Shown: positions 48,863 through 60,900 of the stretch, in pieces
Layout: each line of letters opens with the position of its first letter
Position numbering within the stretch: position 1 is the stretch's first letter
Position numbers and translations under genes: made by a program
Source: Meandrina meandrites
Lineage: Eukaryota; Cnidaria; Anthozoa; Scleractinia; Meandrinidae
Length of the DNA: 64,000 bases
Assembly (NCBI GenBank): GCA_963693305.1
Contig: OY855912.1
Span: 1,277,501-1,341,500, forward strand
Direction of reading: 5' to 3'
Notes under the pieces: model-generated
What the model was told of the DNA's origin: nothing
The model's input: the letters and a program-made list of their open reading frames with translations, nothing else
Databases searched by the model: none

Positions 48863-48885
48863 GTCATAGAAAGCGAGGGCAAGTA
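48804..48885. repeat. Palindrome that seeds the minisatellite in the sister spacer
   Basis: TACTCGCCCTCGTTTTCTAT is mirrored by ATAGAAAGCGAGGGCAAGTA. The loop contains one GAGCGAAAAGTCAAC unit and its partial inverse AGTTGACT. The array at 23269 starts at exactly this unit. Confidence 0.8.
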
Positions 48886-50188
48886 GTCTAATTGTCTTAG
48901 TAGAAACTCTAAAGGATTGCAGTTTTTTCACTTTTAACCCAAAAATCAAGAAAGATTAACCTTTTAAAAAGCAACGCTCGTGTGTCTGATCGTGTTCTAT
49001 CGGCGAATAGAACTCCACGGAAGAACAAATCAGATTTGCGGATTTTCAATAGAACAAGGCTTGGTTTCGACTAATTGTTATTAAATAAAATGGCGTTCTG
49101 AGTTACTGAAGGTAAGCAAAATAGGGAAAGGTATTATTAGACTTGGACCAAATTGACCCACACGACCGGAGCAACTACCAGAGATGCGACAGTCCAGTCA
49201 GGTCTTTGAACATATCCTCATAAGAGTACGAACCCTAAGAGTTGTCTGAAGTTGTTGTTTTGCGTTTTACATAGTCGAGAAGAACTCCAGTAAACCCTGC
49301 CACAGATTCAACAGCTCTCATTGTTTTCCTGGGGAAAATGAAACATTCATTATTCATACAGTTCATTGCTCAAATGAAACAAAACCATAATCCATTTGGG
49401 ACTAACGCGCACTTCTTCGGCTCACTTTTTATTTGTGTAAGTCCTTGTTGACACTAACATTTTATGATTTTTGTCTCCTCTTTCCTCACGCGAAAAATGG
49501 ACGGAGAAGGAGGATGAGGCTACAAAAACACGTCAAACCTAAAATATTATTAATTCTAGTTCCTATATTTCGGTGGTACAATACGGTAAAGAAAAGTATT
49601 ATTTAGAACTTGGAAAAGAAGAGCTTCGCGTTAATTGAGAAAAAATAACATAAATATTTGGAAAAATTCATTTGAGTGTCACTTGGTAAAGGGTCTCGTG
49701 ATAGAAGAGAGGTGCTAAAAGAGATTTATTTTACAGTAGATCAAGTCGCATTGTGCTACTTTCACGTTTTGGCCCGAAAGCACATAAACAATCATATAGA
49801 GAATATGGCCAGTTGAAAGGAAAACTCTGGAGCCATTCTTGGGCCAGGTATTATGAAGGGGGCGTTAAACCGCAACCACTGGTACGTAACTGGTGAAAAC
49901 TAAACCATATTGCAGAATGCAAACAGAAAATTCCAACTTCAGTTGTTGAGCCAGTTAGTTATTGTGCAATACAAAGTTTTAACTTAAAATTAAGTTGGAA
50001 TTCTCTTTTCTGCTCGACACTGTGTGATTAATTTGACCGCGGTTACAATAGTCACAACGCAAACAAACAAATGGCTGGACACCTTTTTTATTAATAGCTG
50101 CACACAATGTATCCAGTACCAGTTATTATTGTTAGAAATTTACCGTTTACACAATCTACATTTATGATAAACTAAGCCAAGCTAGTCT

Positions 50189-50263
50189 GGCCTCGTAGCT
50201 CAGTCAGTTGAGCAACAGTTGATCTAATGCGGAGGTCATGCGTTCGAATCTCACCGAGATCAA
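50189..50263 (+). mobile_element. tRNA-derived SINE head (second copy)
   Basis: GTAGCTCAGTCAGTTGAGC (A box) and GCGTTCGAATC (B box); orthologous to 25521. Confidence 0.7.
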
Positions 50264-53200
50264 AGAATTTTCCTTTGCTTGGAATGATCTTTCATTTCCC
50301 ACTTTCTAAGGCTAAAGCTCAGAAGTAAATTCCTCAGTTATTTTCCGGCACTGTTGATCATCCTAGAGCTCATTCTCTACTTTCAAGCTAAAATTTATAA
50401 TTAATTAATCCTCTTCGTGCTGAGTAGCACATAAGGCCTACTTTCAAGCTAAGCTAAATTCAGGTTAAATCAAGCTTCCACTTTGAAACATGTAAAAAGT
50501 AAGGTAAACTTTATGTACAAAACAATGTTTGTGGTCACAACAAGGCTGGTTACTACAGTTAAGGCACAGAAAACTTAAATTTGTTATTCAGTTATGTAAC
50601 CTCTTCTCTGTTCATTCTCACTATAGTTAAAACATTTACGCTTCGGTGATCCAAAACAATATAAACTAACTGGAGTTATACCCAAGTAGGACGCTTGGGT
50701 TAGACACCAGTTAACAAAAGAAGAACCAATCAGTTTCTCGGGAAAACATCACGTGTAGCCGAGCTAGGGTAAGGCTTCTTTGAGTACAAATATTTTCACC
50801 GCAAGACACTCAAATCGTCTTTTATTAGGGAGATTCGATCGTACAAATAACGAAGCTCCTATCCTAGAACGACGACGGTTGTTGAACAAAGAAATAAAGA
50901 ATCAAAGCTAAACTGGTGGTACAAAATAACACACCAATATAAAATTTAAGCCGCGGAACAGATTTGCAAGTATAGTTTAAGATGAAAAGATGAACCCTAA
51001 CAGAAATAAAGAAACAAGCAAACGAACACTGAAAGATTCTAAGAAACAAGAAGAACTGATTAAAACGACAAGGGGAACGTTAAATATTAAAAACTAAAAC
51101 CAAAACTTATTTACGACCAAAACTAACTGTAGCCATAAGAGCGTTGGTGTGACCGCAACGTCCAGCACAACGACCCACAATAAATATTGTTAATTAAGTC
51201 TGACGTCATGTAGCTTAAGACTGATCAGAACTTACTGTAGTTGACGGCGTTGTTGTGACCGCAACCAGTATTAAGTTAAAAACAACTTAACAGCTTTTAA
51301 ACATGTTTTTAACATAGCTTTGGTGTAAACGGTGATCCTAGATCAATAAGCACTTGATAACAAATATTAAATCTTAAATTACAGTGAAACTTTTTTCCAC
51401 CACTTCGTACAACAATGGGCTCAATGGTCCTCAATAGCTGTTCAAAGCACGACTTAGATTTGAAAACTTTCAGCGAAATTTTTGGTTTATATTATTTAAC
51501 CGAACTTAATCCTTGACTTTTGAACAATCAGGCCCCAGATTAATTCGCGACATTTTCCCTTCATCGCAGAACCAATCTGGAGCAGCGTCATGCCGTGCAG
51601 CAGCACGTGCAATTCTTGGCTCTTTGATTGGCTAACAAGCTTGGAAAACCAGCCGAGAATTGACATAAAAATCATCATAAATGTCAATCAGTCAAAAACA
51701 TTTCTTAATTAAGTGGCAAGTTTCACATTACAATAAAGCAAATTTTATAGTAAAATACACGACTCTAAACCTATTAGCAATTCACTTGTAAAACGGGTTC
51801 CTCGTAATCTGGGACTAATTATATAATGTCACGTAACACCTCTGGAAAAACGTTGCGTGTACCTTACTACCCAATAAAGGCCTGGCAAGGAGATATACCA
51901 CGCAGATCAGTGCAAAAACTCCTCGATTACACTTTGTAATTATAAGTAATAAGTAGCCAACTGGTCTCCCTTCTGCGAGTTGGGATTTTTAACCATGTAA
52001 GGTATATTTGAAATATGTGTTTCCTCTGTTTGCGTCCCATACCTGGAAACAGGCTATGTCGACGCTTATTAATATAAGCACAGGACCGCTATAAACATGC
52101 ACTAATTTTTTATTGTACGTTGCAAGGTCAATGTTCTTCATTATCAACTTCTCGTTACAAGCACTACAAGAACTCAACAGGAACAAGGACAAGAAAAGAG
52201 AATTTCTTAATTCATATTATTGTACTATTTTAGCTCTTCATTGATTTTGGAGTTCATTTCTTTATATTTAGACATGAGGTTCCCCAATTTCAAGATTAGA
52301 CTGTGTTCGAACCGTGATCTTTATCTTAACAAGGCAGTATCACGAGAGGTCTTTTAAGTTTTTGTGTAAACTATGATACAAATATAAAGCTGTACTCACT
52401 GATCAACAAAATAACCTTTGAACAACAAAAATGACAAATTTCACTCTCTAAAATGTGAACAACGGTGTTTTAGTGATTTTCCTGCAAGAAACACTGTCAA
52501 AATTGAAAACGTCGAGCCGACGTTTTCTAGCTACAGACCACTTATTTCCTTCCCCGTCCGTAGCCACACCAGTTTTGAACAACTTTCGTGACCAGTACAG
52601 TGCGTTTTAGCATGGCCGGGCAGCTATTAGCGGATCTCCAATTAATACAAATACCTTCGTTGGATTTTGAAGCAGAACTAAATCTTGGTAAGACTGCCCA
52701 TGTAATGCTAATCACCAAGGCTTAGCTAGCCACTGACTTTCAAATGCCAATCAAGAAACACACCTATGCTTGTTTCAAGGAAAACCAAGAAATGCTACTA
52801 GATAGAAATTGATTATTTACAAGACTAAGAGATTAAGTGTAAAGGTTTCTTTTTTTCCTATTTTTGATCTTTTACATCTTCTGACAATATATACACTGTA
52901 TAGGCCTTTTTCGTCTTCCCCGTATATTCAATTCTATAACAAGCAAATTATAATGGGTAAATGTAGTTATGCGCCAACTAGAACGTGCCATCAACGGAGA
53001 GGAAAGTCTAAATAATTGATGTCAAGATTCTTAGAGCTGACTAAGGAACCGGCTAAGGAAGTACAAATCAATAGAAAGTTCAATCTGTTCACTCGTACAA
53101 TTGATCCCGAATTGTTTCTCGAAGAGACCGTTCTCCTATACGAATTGTACGACATGAGTTCCAATTACTAATTAATCGTATCAAAACAGGTTTCGAGGTT

Positions 53201-53872
53201 TGTCAGTCGCAAGACTCAGTGTTATGGGCAACCCTCGTCAAACAAAGTTGGTTTGAGGTTAGGATGTCTTTGAGAACCTTTTGTGTGAAAAAGTCAAAGG
53301 TAATTTTCATCAGTTTTACAAAAAGTAAGAAAATAGCAAGAAGGAACCCATCCAAGTGCATGTGATTGACGCACGAATGGCGTAGGTGCCCAATAACAGG
53401 CAGCCAATTTGAACAAATTCAAATTTGACACCTGCAACTGGACACCCACGTGAGCGCGCGCCAATTACGCGACCAATAAGCAAGCATGTAACCAATCAAA
53501 ATTGAGAATTTGGTTATAGATACGATTTGATTCTGATTTTTAAATTGAAGAAAATGACTGAGTTTATGTTCTCAAGACCTTAGTCGAAATCTGTAAAGAA
53601 CCTTTTGAAAACCTTTGAAAATTGCTTTGAATTGGCTGGGTTATATGAGAGATGTCATGGACGGTTGACAATTCAGCGTCGATTTTAACCGATCAAATTG
53701 ATGGACTTGGTCTTGTCTTCCCAGAGTGGCACGATTATATAACCTTTCTCCGTACGAAACGCTAGCGAGTAGTTTCCTTGGGATCGTAACCATACATAAA
53801 ATGACTATTTTCAACTCGAAACCACTGCAACTTAGCTACTTAGGCCACCCAATCTGCTGTAAAACTATGCGA

Positions 53873-53875
<3 letters not shown>

Positions 53876-53908
<33 letters not shown>

Positions 53909-54523
53909 TATGAGGATAATGGGGTGAGAGAGAAGGAAGATGAAAAAGTTGAAAAGTATCAAGATCTAGCAAGAGAAGCTCGAAAAATGTGGGGTGTGAG
54001 GACAAAGGTTATTCCAGTGGTAGTGGGAGCATTGGGATCAATACCACTGAGATTGAATGACAATCTGAGAGCCATTGAGGTGGGCATTCCTGTTGGACTG
54101 ATCCAGAGATGTGCATTGTTGGGGTCGGCAAGAATTCTCAGAAACGTGCTGGAGATGTAGAAAGAAGAGAAAAAGCAATCATGGGGTGTTTCCTTGGCTT
54201 CCCTAGGCAGCTTGTTGTTGCCCGGAGCCAATGACGAAACCAGCTTCAATACTATCAATAGCTGTGCGAATCTTAAATAATAATATATATATTATATATG
54301 TGATCGATAAAAACTATGATTGATAAGTAAAAATCAGGTAAATTAATAGCAATGTAAGTTCTTTCAAATGCGGTGGCAAATTATTGAAAACTTGGGCTCC
54401 AAATTAAAAACAGCCCTTCTTTGCAGATTCTGCGCGGAGTTTTAGAATTAAAAGATCTAGACCATTACGCCTACCATCACCATCACCTCCACCTCCTGTG
54501 GTTTTCAGGGAGGTCCTTTCAGG
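53876..54523 (+). mobile_element. LINE 3' fragment inserted downstream of gene 3
   Basis: Flanked by GAGTA (53871-53875; 54524-54528); the sister locus at 29632 has GAGTA once. Starts with a (TAA)n run, then a plus-strand frame whose end reads KYQDLAREARKMWGVRTKVI, PVVVGALGSIPLRLNDNL and CALLGSARILRNVLEM, then a stop at 54158-54160. This is the recurrent C-terminal end of non-LTR retrotransposon reverse-transcriptase ORFs. The catalytic domains are missing: a 5'-truncated copy. Confidence 0.7.
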
Positions 54524-54591
54524 GAGTAGCACAAATTGATTATTAATAGCTGTAAAAAATCTTGTTTTGTGTGGCACGTGCATTGTTTTTT

Positions 54592-54932
54592 CTACAGTAA
54601 GGTAATGGTCACATTACCATGACCAGCTGAATTGTAACAGCATTCGTTTTGCGGATGTTTTCCTTTGTTATAAGATCCTCCCCCTCCTCCACAATAAGTA
54701 TGTTCATTAATTCCACTGCTTCCCCCGGAGTATCCTCCTCCTCCTCCACCTCCACCTCCACCTCCGCCTCCACAACCTTGTCCTGCACCACCACCACCGC
54801 CACCTCCAAAACCCCCGTCCGCATAGTTGTTCTTAGATTTTCCACCCACGCCACCCTGAAGAAATCCCTTACCCCCTTCTGTGTCACAGCCTGAGTTTCT
54901 TCCACTGGAATAAAAACCGCCACCGCCACCAC
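54592..54932 (-). CDS. Gene 3 last exon: glycine-rich domain C-terminal part
   Basis: 341 nt, same length as in gene 2, stop TAG at 54592-54594. [31 protein letters not shown], a long glycine run, [19 protein letters not shown] and [11 protein letters not shown]. Confidence 0.86.
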
Positions 54933-57900
54933 CTAAAAACAGAAAATCAGTCGACTTATTCCCATATCGAAGAAACTCTAAATTAATCAGTGTTTGAAAT
55001 GAAGAGTTTAGTTGAATTAGTGTTCCAACGATATCAGCTATTTTACTGGCCAGCAAAACTTAAGCAGTTGCATCGTTAGGAATCCTAGTTTTATAACAAA
55101 CTCTTTTATTTACCACGCTAGCAACGACAAGGAATGCTGTTTTTGAAAAAGTTTAGGTTTTATCTCAGAGGTGACAGTGATAAATCAATGAAATTAAGTT
55201 GCAAGTATTCTTGAACGCCCATATTGTAAGCCCTTCTTTTTCGTTTACAAGCCCTCCCCGCGGATAAGCCAACCTGAAAGGGACGTTGACGTATTTTGTG
55301 GAAGTCTCTTTGCTGGAGAATGGGAAAGAAACGCTGGCTTGCAAGTAAGCTAAAAAGGAGAGAACTATGTGCGGGTCTGAAGTAGTTGACTAGATACCTT
55401 TTGCCTTAGTTTTAATTACCTTCGCTTTCAATTTAGCTTAGAGATAACTAGATAAGATAAGTTTACTTAACACTACTATTTATAATATTTTTAGTCCCAT
55501 CAAATAATGTCACTTGTAATATAAGTGACTTAAGTCGGTGTTGGGTATATTGAAAACGCTCATTACAATATACTCTCACCTGAATTAACATCAGGAGCAG
55601 ACTTTGCTCCGCGTCCATCGCTCCCTCCTGACCATGAATTGTCCCCAGAATTGCCTTTTGTACTCGTGCTGGCATCACATCCGGATCCTGCATGTCTTGA
55701 GTCTACAGCTTTAAGACCTCCCCCGCCTCCAGCAATTATCAAAGAAGTGTTGCTTCCTCTCACTACAAATGTTCCTCCACCGCCTCCAGAACGCTTCTGG
55801 CCGCTGTTGATTCCTCCTTCTTGACCAATAAGGATTTGAATTATTTCTCCTTTGGATAAGTTAAAAGTCCCAATCATTCTTGCTCCTCTTCCTCGGTATT
55901 CACCGTTGTTACTGTCTGTACCGTACCCCCCTGCTGCTCCCACTGCTTCTATTCTGTATTCACCAGTGTACGGCACAGTCCAATGTTGAATACCGTTGGA
56001 CAGTGTAACTTGACCGTCATGATCCTGACATGTGTAGTGACAACCAAGTGATGTTGGACCATATCTTCCACTAGCGCCGAGACTTGTAAAGACAGCAGTG
56101 AGCGCTGGGAAATTAAGAAAAAAAAAAAAACAGATCAAAGTTCAAGACCGGTAACAAATTTAGTTCTAAAGAAGGTAACGCTGTGTAGCAAAAAAAGTCC
56201 TATTTGAAGGCAAAGGAAAGCTATTTCAGTTTCCATTGAACACAGATGTACAAGCCAAGTCAAATCATTCTTTATTTATTAAACCAATAACTGAACTGTA
56301 ATGTCTATCACCAGCAATGTAAGCCGGAAGAAATAAAACGCAAGAGTCTTCACAAACACAGAAAAACACGAAAGCAAGCACTAGGATCTCCTCAGTTAAA
56401 ACTATATATCTACCAAGAAATTTTAGTCCAAAGTATTATTGGAATAAGGTTCATTTAATACTGTCTGATTACAAAATGTTACAGGTAGTTACCAGTGCAG
56501 TTTACGCCATCTCCATGGAATCCATCTTTGCACGTAGAGTTATAGGTTCCCCAGGTATTGTTACAAACAGCATTAACATCACAGCGGTGAATTCCATTGC
56601 TGCCATTGTCTTTATCTAAAACAACAAAAGGAATAGTTGAATCAGGAAGTATGAAGAAATGTTCGTTGTATGAAGTTCGTGTGAACTTATATAGTGAATA
56701 TTATTTGATAACTGATTTTGTTTCTTATCACATACGGGGCAAAATTACTGAACGCTGATTGGTTGAGACAGAGGGCGTTTTTTCTTAATCACGAGGGCAC
56801 TTTTTGGTAATCAGGAGGGCATGATTACTTGATCCTGATTGGCTGAGCGCGCGTCATCTGCACTGAGTTGCACTAATTGTTTATGCGCATCCTTACTGCG
56901 CACGTAATTCCTGTCGCAACGCTACGCCACGCCATGCATCGAGCGCGCGCGCTGAGGAAACTTTTCAACCACATATAGGGTGGGTAGCCGTTGCGATAAC
57001 TTCGCTTGCAGTTTGCTCGCTTAAATGGTCGGTGACCCCTACTTTTTTTCTTAACAGATCACTTTTGTTAACGATTATCTACGTTTTGGGAGAAAATGAA
57101 AAAAATCTATCGATTAAAAGGTTGATTTTTTTTGCCCCACGCACATTCGAATTCCACTTTTTGATCTTTTCGTTTTGCCGTACGACGGGTTCAAATGCCT
57201 CTTCCAGGGCTAAGTTTTGCATAAAAGATGGCAACACTTAAAATTATTTTCGCAACAGACGCACTTCTTCAAAATATCACCAAGATCGTTTGCCTCCGTT
57301 TTCTCATCATCGATAATTTAAACTACCAACCTTGAAAGCCGTGCGAAATTACGTGAGCCAATTTTTCAAAATCAGGGTAGTTTTCTACAGACTTTATCTC
57401 TGAAACGAAGTCCGTGACCCCCACTTTTTTTTTTTGTATTTCTGACACAAGTAACTCATTATCCGTCCTCAGGAAAAATTTTAGAAAAATCTATCGACTA
57501 GAAAATTTTCACGCGAACGTCCTTAAAACGAGTTTGAAAAATGTTCAGAAACGCAGTGCATCCGAGTTTGATATAAATGCGGTTATTTCATCAAATGTGA
57601 AAGAAAATCGGTAGGCAGAAATGAGTGGTGCCTTGGTGGAATAGAGAGAGGACTTTTCAATCCAAATTCGTTTGTCACAGCCCGAAAAAACTTCTGGACG
57701 ATTGGCGCTGCACGGAGAATAGAAATTCATGGCGGCTGAGACCACTGAATCGACACTGAAAGATAATATTTCTTCGTTTTGCTTGCTTCGCCTTATTAGA
57801 AACAGAGCCTGGAAAGAGCATAAATTTTGTTGGTACTTACAGTTTTCGCTGTGGAAAGGAGAATGTCAGGTTCAAGAAGTTATTAAAGCTCGCTCGGACA

Positions 57901-60900
57901 CTTTGTTTATGACTTTCATCGATGCAGCATTTCTGCGCGGTCGGACGCCTCGTAAACAAAGGTAAATAAAATTTAAACTGCATTCAGTTTTATCTGTGAA
58001 GGAACTATTATGAGTGAATTGCACATGCTGTGTTATGCTTACTTTTACTGTTTCTCGACATAAGTTGATTATTTATCTGATCATTTTGCTACGAGCAAAT
58101 ATTCTTGCCAACCGGTTTACGCCTTGGCGGACCTCGTTTAAGTTTTCTTTTGTACACAATTTTGCCCTTTATGTGATAAACACGTAATCGCAATGTGCCC
58201 TCGTGCAATTAAGGATTAATTTCACTTGCATTTTCAAAGTTTTCCAAATTGCCCTCGTCGCTTCGCGATTCGGGCAATTTTGTAAAAACTTTGAAAATGC
58301 GCGTGAAATTAATCCTTAATTGCCCTCGGGCCCATGCGATTACATATACAAAACGTATGTACTCTCTACTAAAAACCCTCTTGTTTTGTGTTGCCTATAA
58401 AATTCACTTCGATGTTTTTTTAGCATTTGTCCCAAGTGCAAGCTCCTTGAAGTAGCCGGGACAGCATCCGTACTCTTTTAAAATGAAAACTGAAAAAAGG
58501 AATAAAAATGAACAAGCCGAACTGAGAAAATACAAAAATCTCATTTTGTTTTTAACAATGAAATCATAGCATAGTGAATGTTTCTATGAAGTCTTAAGGC
58601 GCATTTTAATTGTTTAATAGCAGAAATCTCACTCATTTTACATGCAGACAGTCAAACGAACGATATTTTACCCTGCACTAATATGCCATCATGTTGAAAA
58701 GAATTCCGATGAAACGAAACCTCGATATAGCGAGCATGTTTTGCCAATTCCTTGGCCCTTCGCTATATGGAGTTCACCAACTCGTGGTGAACTACTTTAC
58801 TGTACTTTTCCGATTGAACGTCCCGGTCTTTAATTTAAAATTAGCCTGGTGCAGCTGGTGCTTATTGACTCCTACTAGTTTATTTGAGCTGGGCAACGGT
58901 TTTCACTCGTTATTTTTGCAAACATATAGTTTTCCAATAATACCTACACAATACCTCTCCAAAAGGAACTTGTTGCAAAATAAACAGAAACGGGATCGCA
59001 TTGTTATTACAAGCTACACAACATTGTAAAGGGGCAGTGCGGAAATTGAATTTTTTCCTGTTTCAAGTGTCAAAAACAGTAAGTATTGTGACTGGGATTG
59101 TAGAATGATTCAATCAATCAAAAGTTGCCCTCTTACCTTCCAGACATCCATACAGTTCCACTCTCATTGATATACGTGTGTTCCAATTTTCAGGTCGGAA
59201 ACGAATGTACCGTGCTGTGATTGGTGGGTTTAGATAATGATAAACAACAGTGTCGTGGTCTGTGTTTCCAACAAATTTCTAAACAAGTAAAATGACATGT
59301 TACCCATTTTAAGCCTTAATCCGAGCTAAACTTTGTCTTATTTATCACTACCCGAGACTAAGATATGGAACTGTGGAAACAATTTAACTATCTTTTTAGA
59401 ATTACGAATTTAAGCTATGAACTTGTATACGAAGAAAAGAAATATTCATTTGCCAATGAAATCACATAACAAAGATCATTCCTGTGTTGAATGAGGTAAA
59501 CTTCTGTCGCGATTGGCTCATAGAAATAAATTATAGCTGTTGCCCCAAATTTGCATCAAATACTCGTTAGTCCTATTTGACACTGAAGTTTTTATGTTTT
59601 GTCTTGTTATTTCGAGACTTCATTCAGTTCATTTTATAACTAGTTTGTACAACAAAAATTACGGTAACGTGTGAGTGTGACCACTGAGGTTAACTAAAGC
59701 GTTTTGGTTTTTCCTTTTACCGCGCCCAAGAAACTTGAAAGCAACCAGAATCAACTCGAACTTCACTTGCAAATGAAATGAAATTCCAAAGTTCGTAGCG
59801 AACTTCGGAAACTTCAAACGAACTTCGGAAACCGATTGTCAAATGTTTTGTGAAACTCACTGTAAATGACCCCAGTTTTTTTCTGTTTTCTTTTTCCTTT
59901 TATTTTCAACCTGGTTTAGGGATCTATGTTTTGCCGGGTGCTACATTCTGTTGAAAGATATCTCTTTATCCGATTTTTAGGATTTTTTTTTCTATCTCGG
60001 TTTATCTGTTTTCAAGACTAGAGAGGATGCCTCTCTTGTTGTTTTTAATACCGTATGAGCCGAAAAAGTGACAGATTTGCAGTGTTTGATATCATTCACT
60101 CTCGACCAGTGCATATCATGTTTTGCCCTTGTCATTATCTGCTCAAGTCTTTTTTAATCCTTTAAATTGATTGATAGAGAAATCAACGAAAAAAGAGAAC
60201 GACGTTTCGGTTTAATTTTGGCACCATTTTCAAGTAAAATGTAATAGACCTCTTATTGGGTTATGGCAAAAAGCACGCAAATGGGCTTGGAGACCAATCA
60301 GATTTTAGGTTTTGGTAAAACAACAACGCATCAGGATTTACTTGGGATCATAACATGAAATATTTAGAACATAGAAGAATATGTAAATCCCTTGTGTTCC
60401 TTTACAAATCTTTATACTCTCATGGCCCTGAGTACATACAAACGAGTTAATCTCAGTCTTCCCAAGTCCAGTCTCAACTAGATTAAGAAATCTTTCTTGT
60501 ATTTTGAACGAGCTTTCTCGTACATAGTTGCTAAAAACGGAAACTATGCAATACAAAAAAAAGTTTATTAAGAGGGGTCTTTCGGTGCTAATGGCCTAAA
60601 ATTAAAAAAAACAAATTGCAATACAATAAGATCAAAAATGGACTCTCTTTAACCAGAGTCAAGGCAGGAAAATCTGTCCAAGTTTTTACGAATAAAGCGT
60701 TTAAAATTCTTCATTTTAAATTTTGTGTATAGAAGTTTTAGTTTCAATAGTTGTCTTAGTTTTTATATGATAGTCACCATTTGTATTTGTATTTTATTTG
60801 GCTTTGTAATATTAATTTTTATACTTACATAGATATATTATATTTTTCGTTTTCCTGGATGTGGGTAAATAAATGGTCGATCGATCGATCGATTGATCGG

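Larger units (their letters stand above)
46243..54591. other. Intergenic spacer between gene 2 start and gene 3 end
   Basis: Second copy of the 20697-29698 spacer, about 0.65 kb shorter. It lacks the expanded minisatellite, the 28.7-kb hairpin block and the 29.2-kb MITE, and has a LINE fragment near its end. No gene supported. Confidence 0.65.
56616..59136. other. Gene 3 intron with repeats
   Basis: Two similar segments start GTGACCCCTAC and GTGACCCCCAC, each followed by a T run, at about 57032 and 57414. A palindrome lies at 58184-58344. A 79-codon plus-strand frame is described separately. No minus-strand exon recognised. Confidence 0.5.

Noticed and set aside
58642..59029. Overlapping plus-strand frames near 58.7 kb
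   Set aside because: They lie on a dispersed repeat (phrase ACGAACGATATT) also seen near 32980 and 63040; no protein motif.
60338..60900. LINE C-terminus in the F5/8C intron as a firm call
   Set aside because: Only a short resemblance ([13 protein letters not shown]) with several stops; kept as a weak note in the intron entry.
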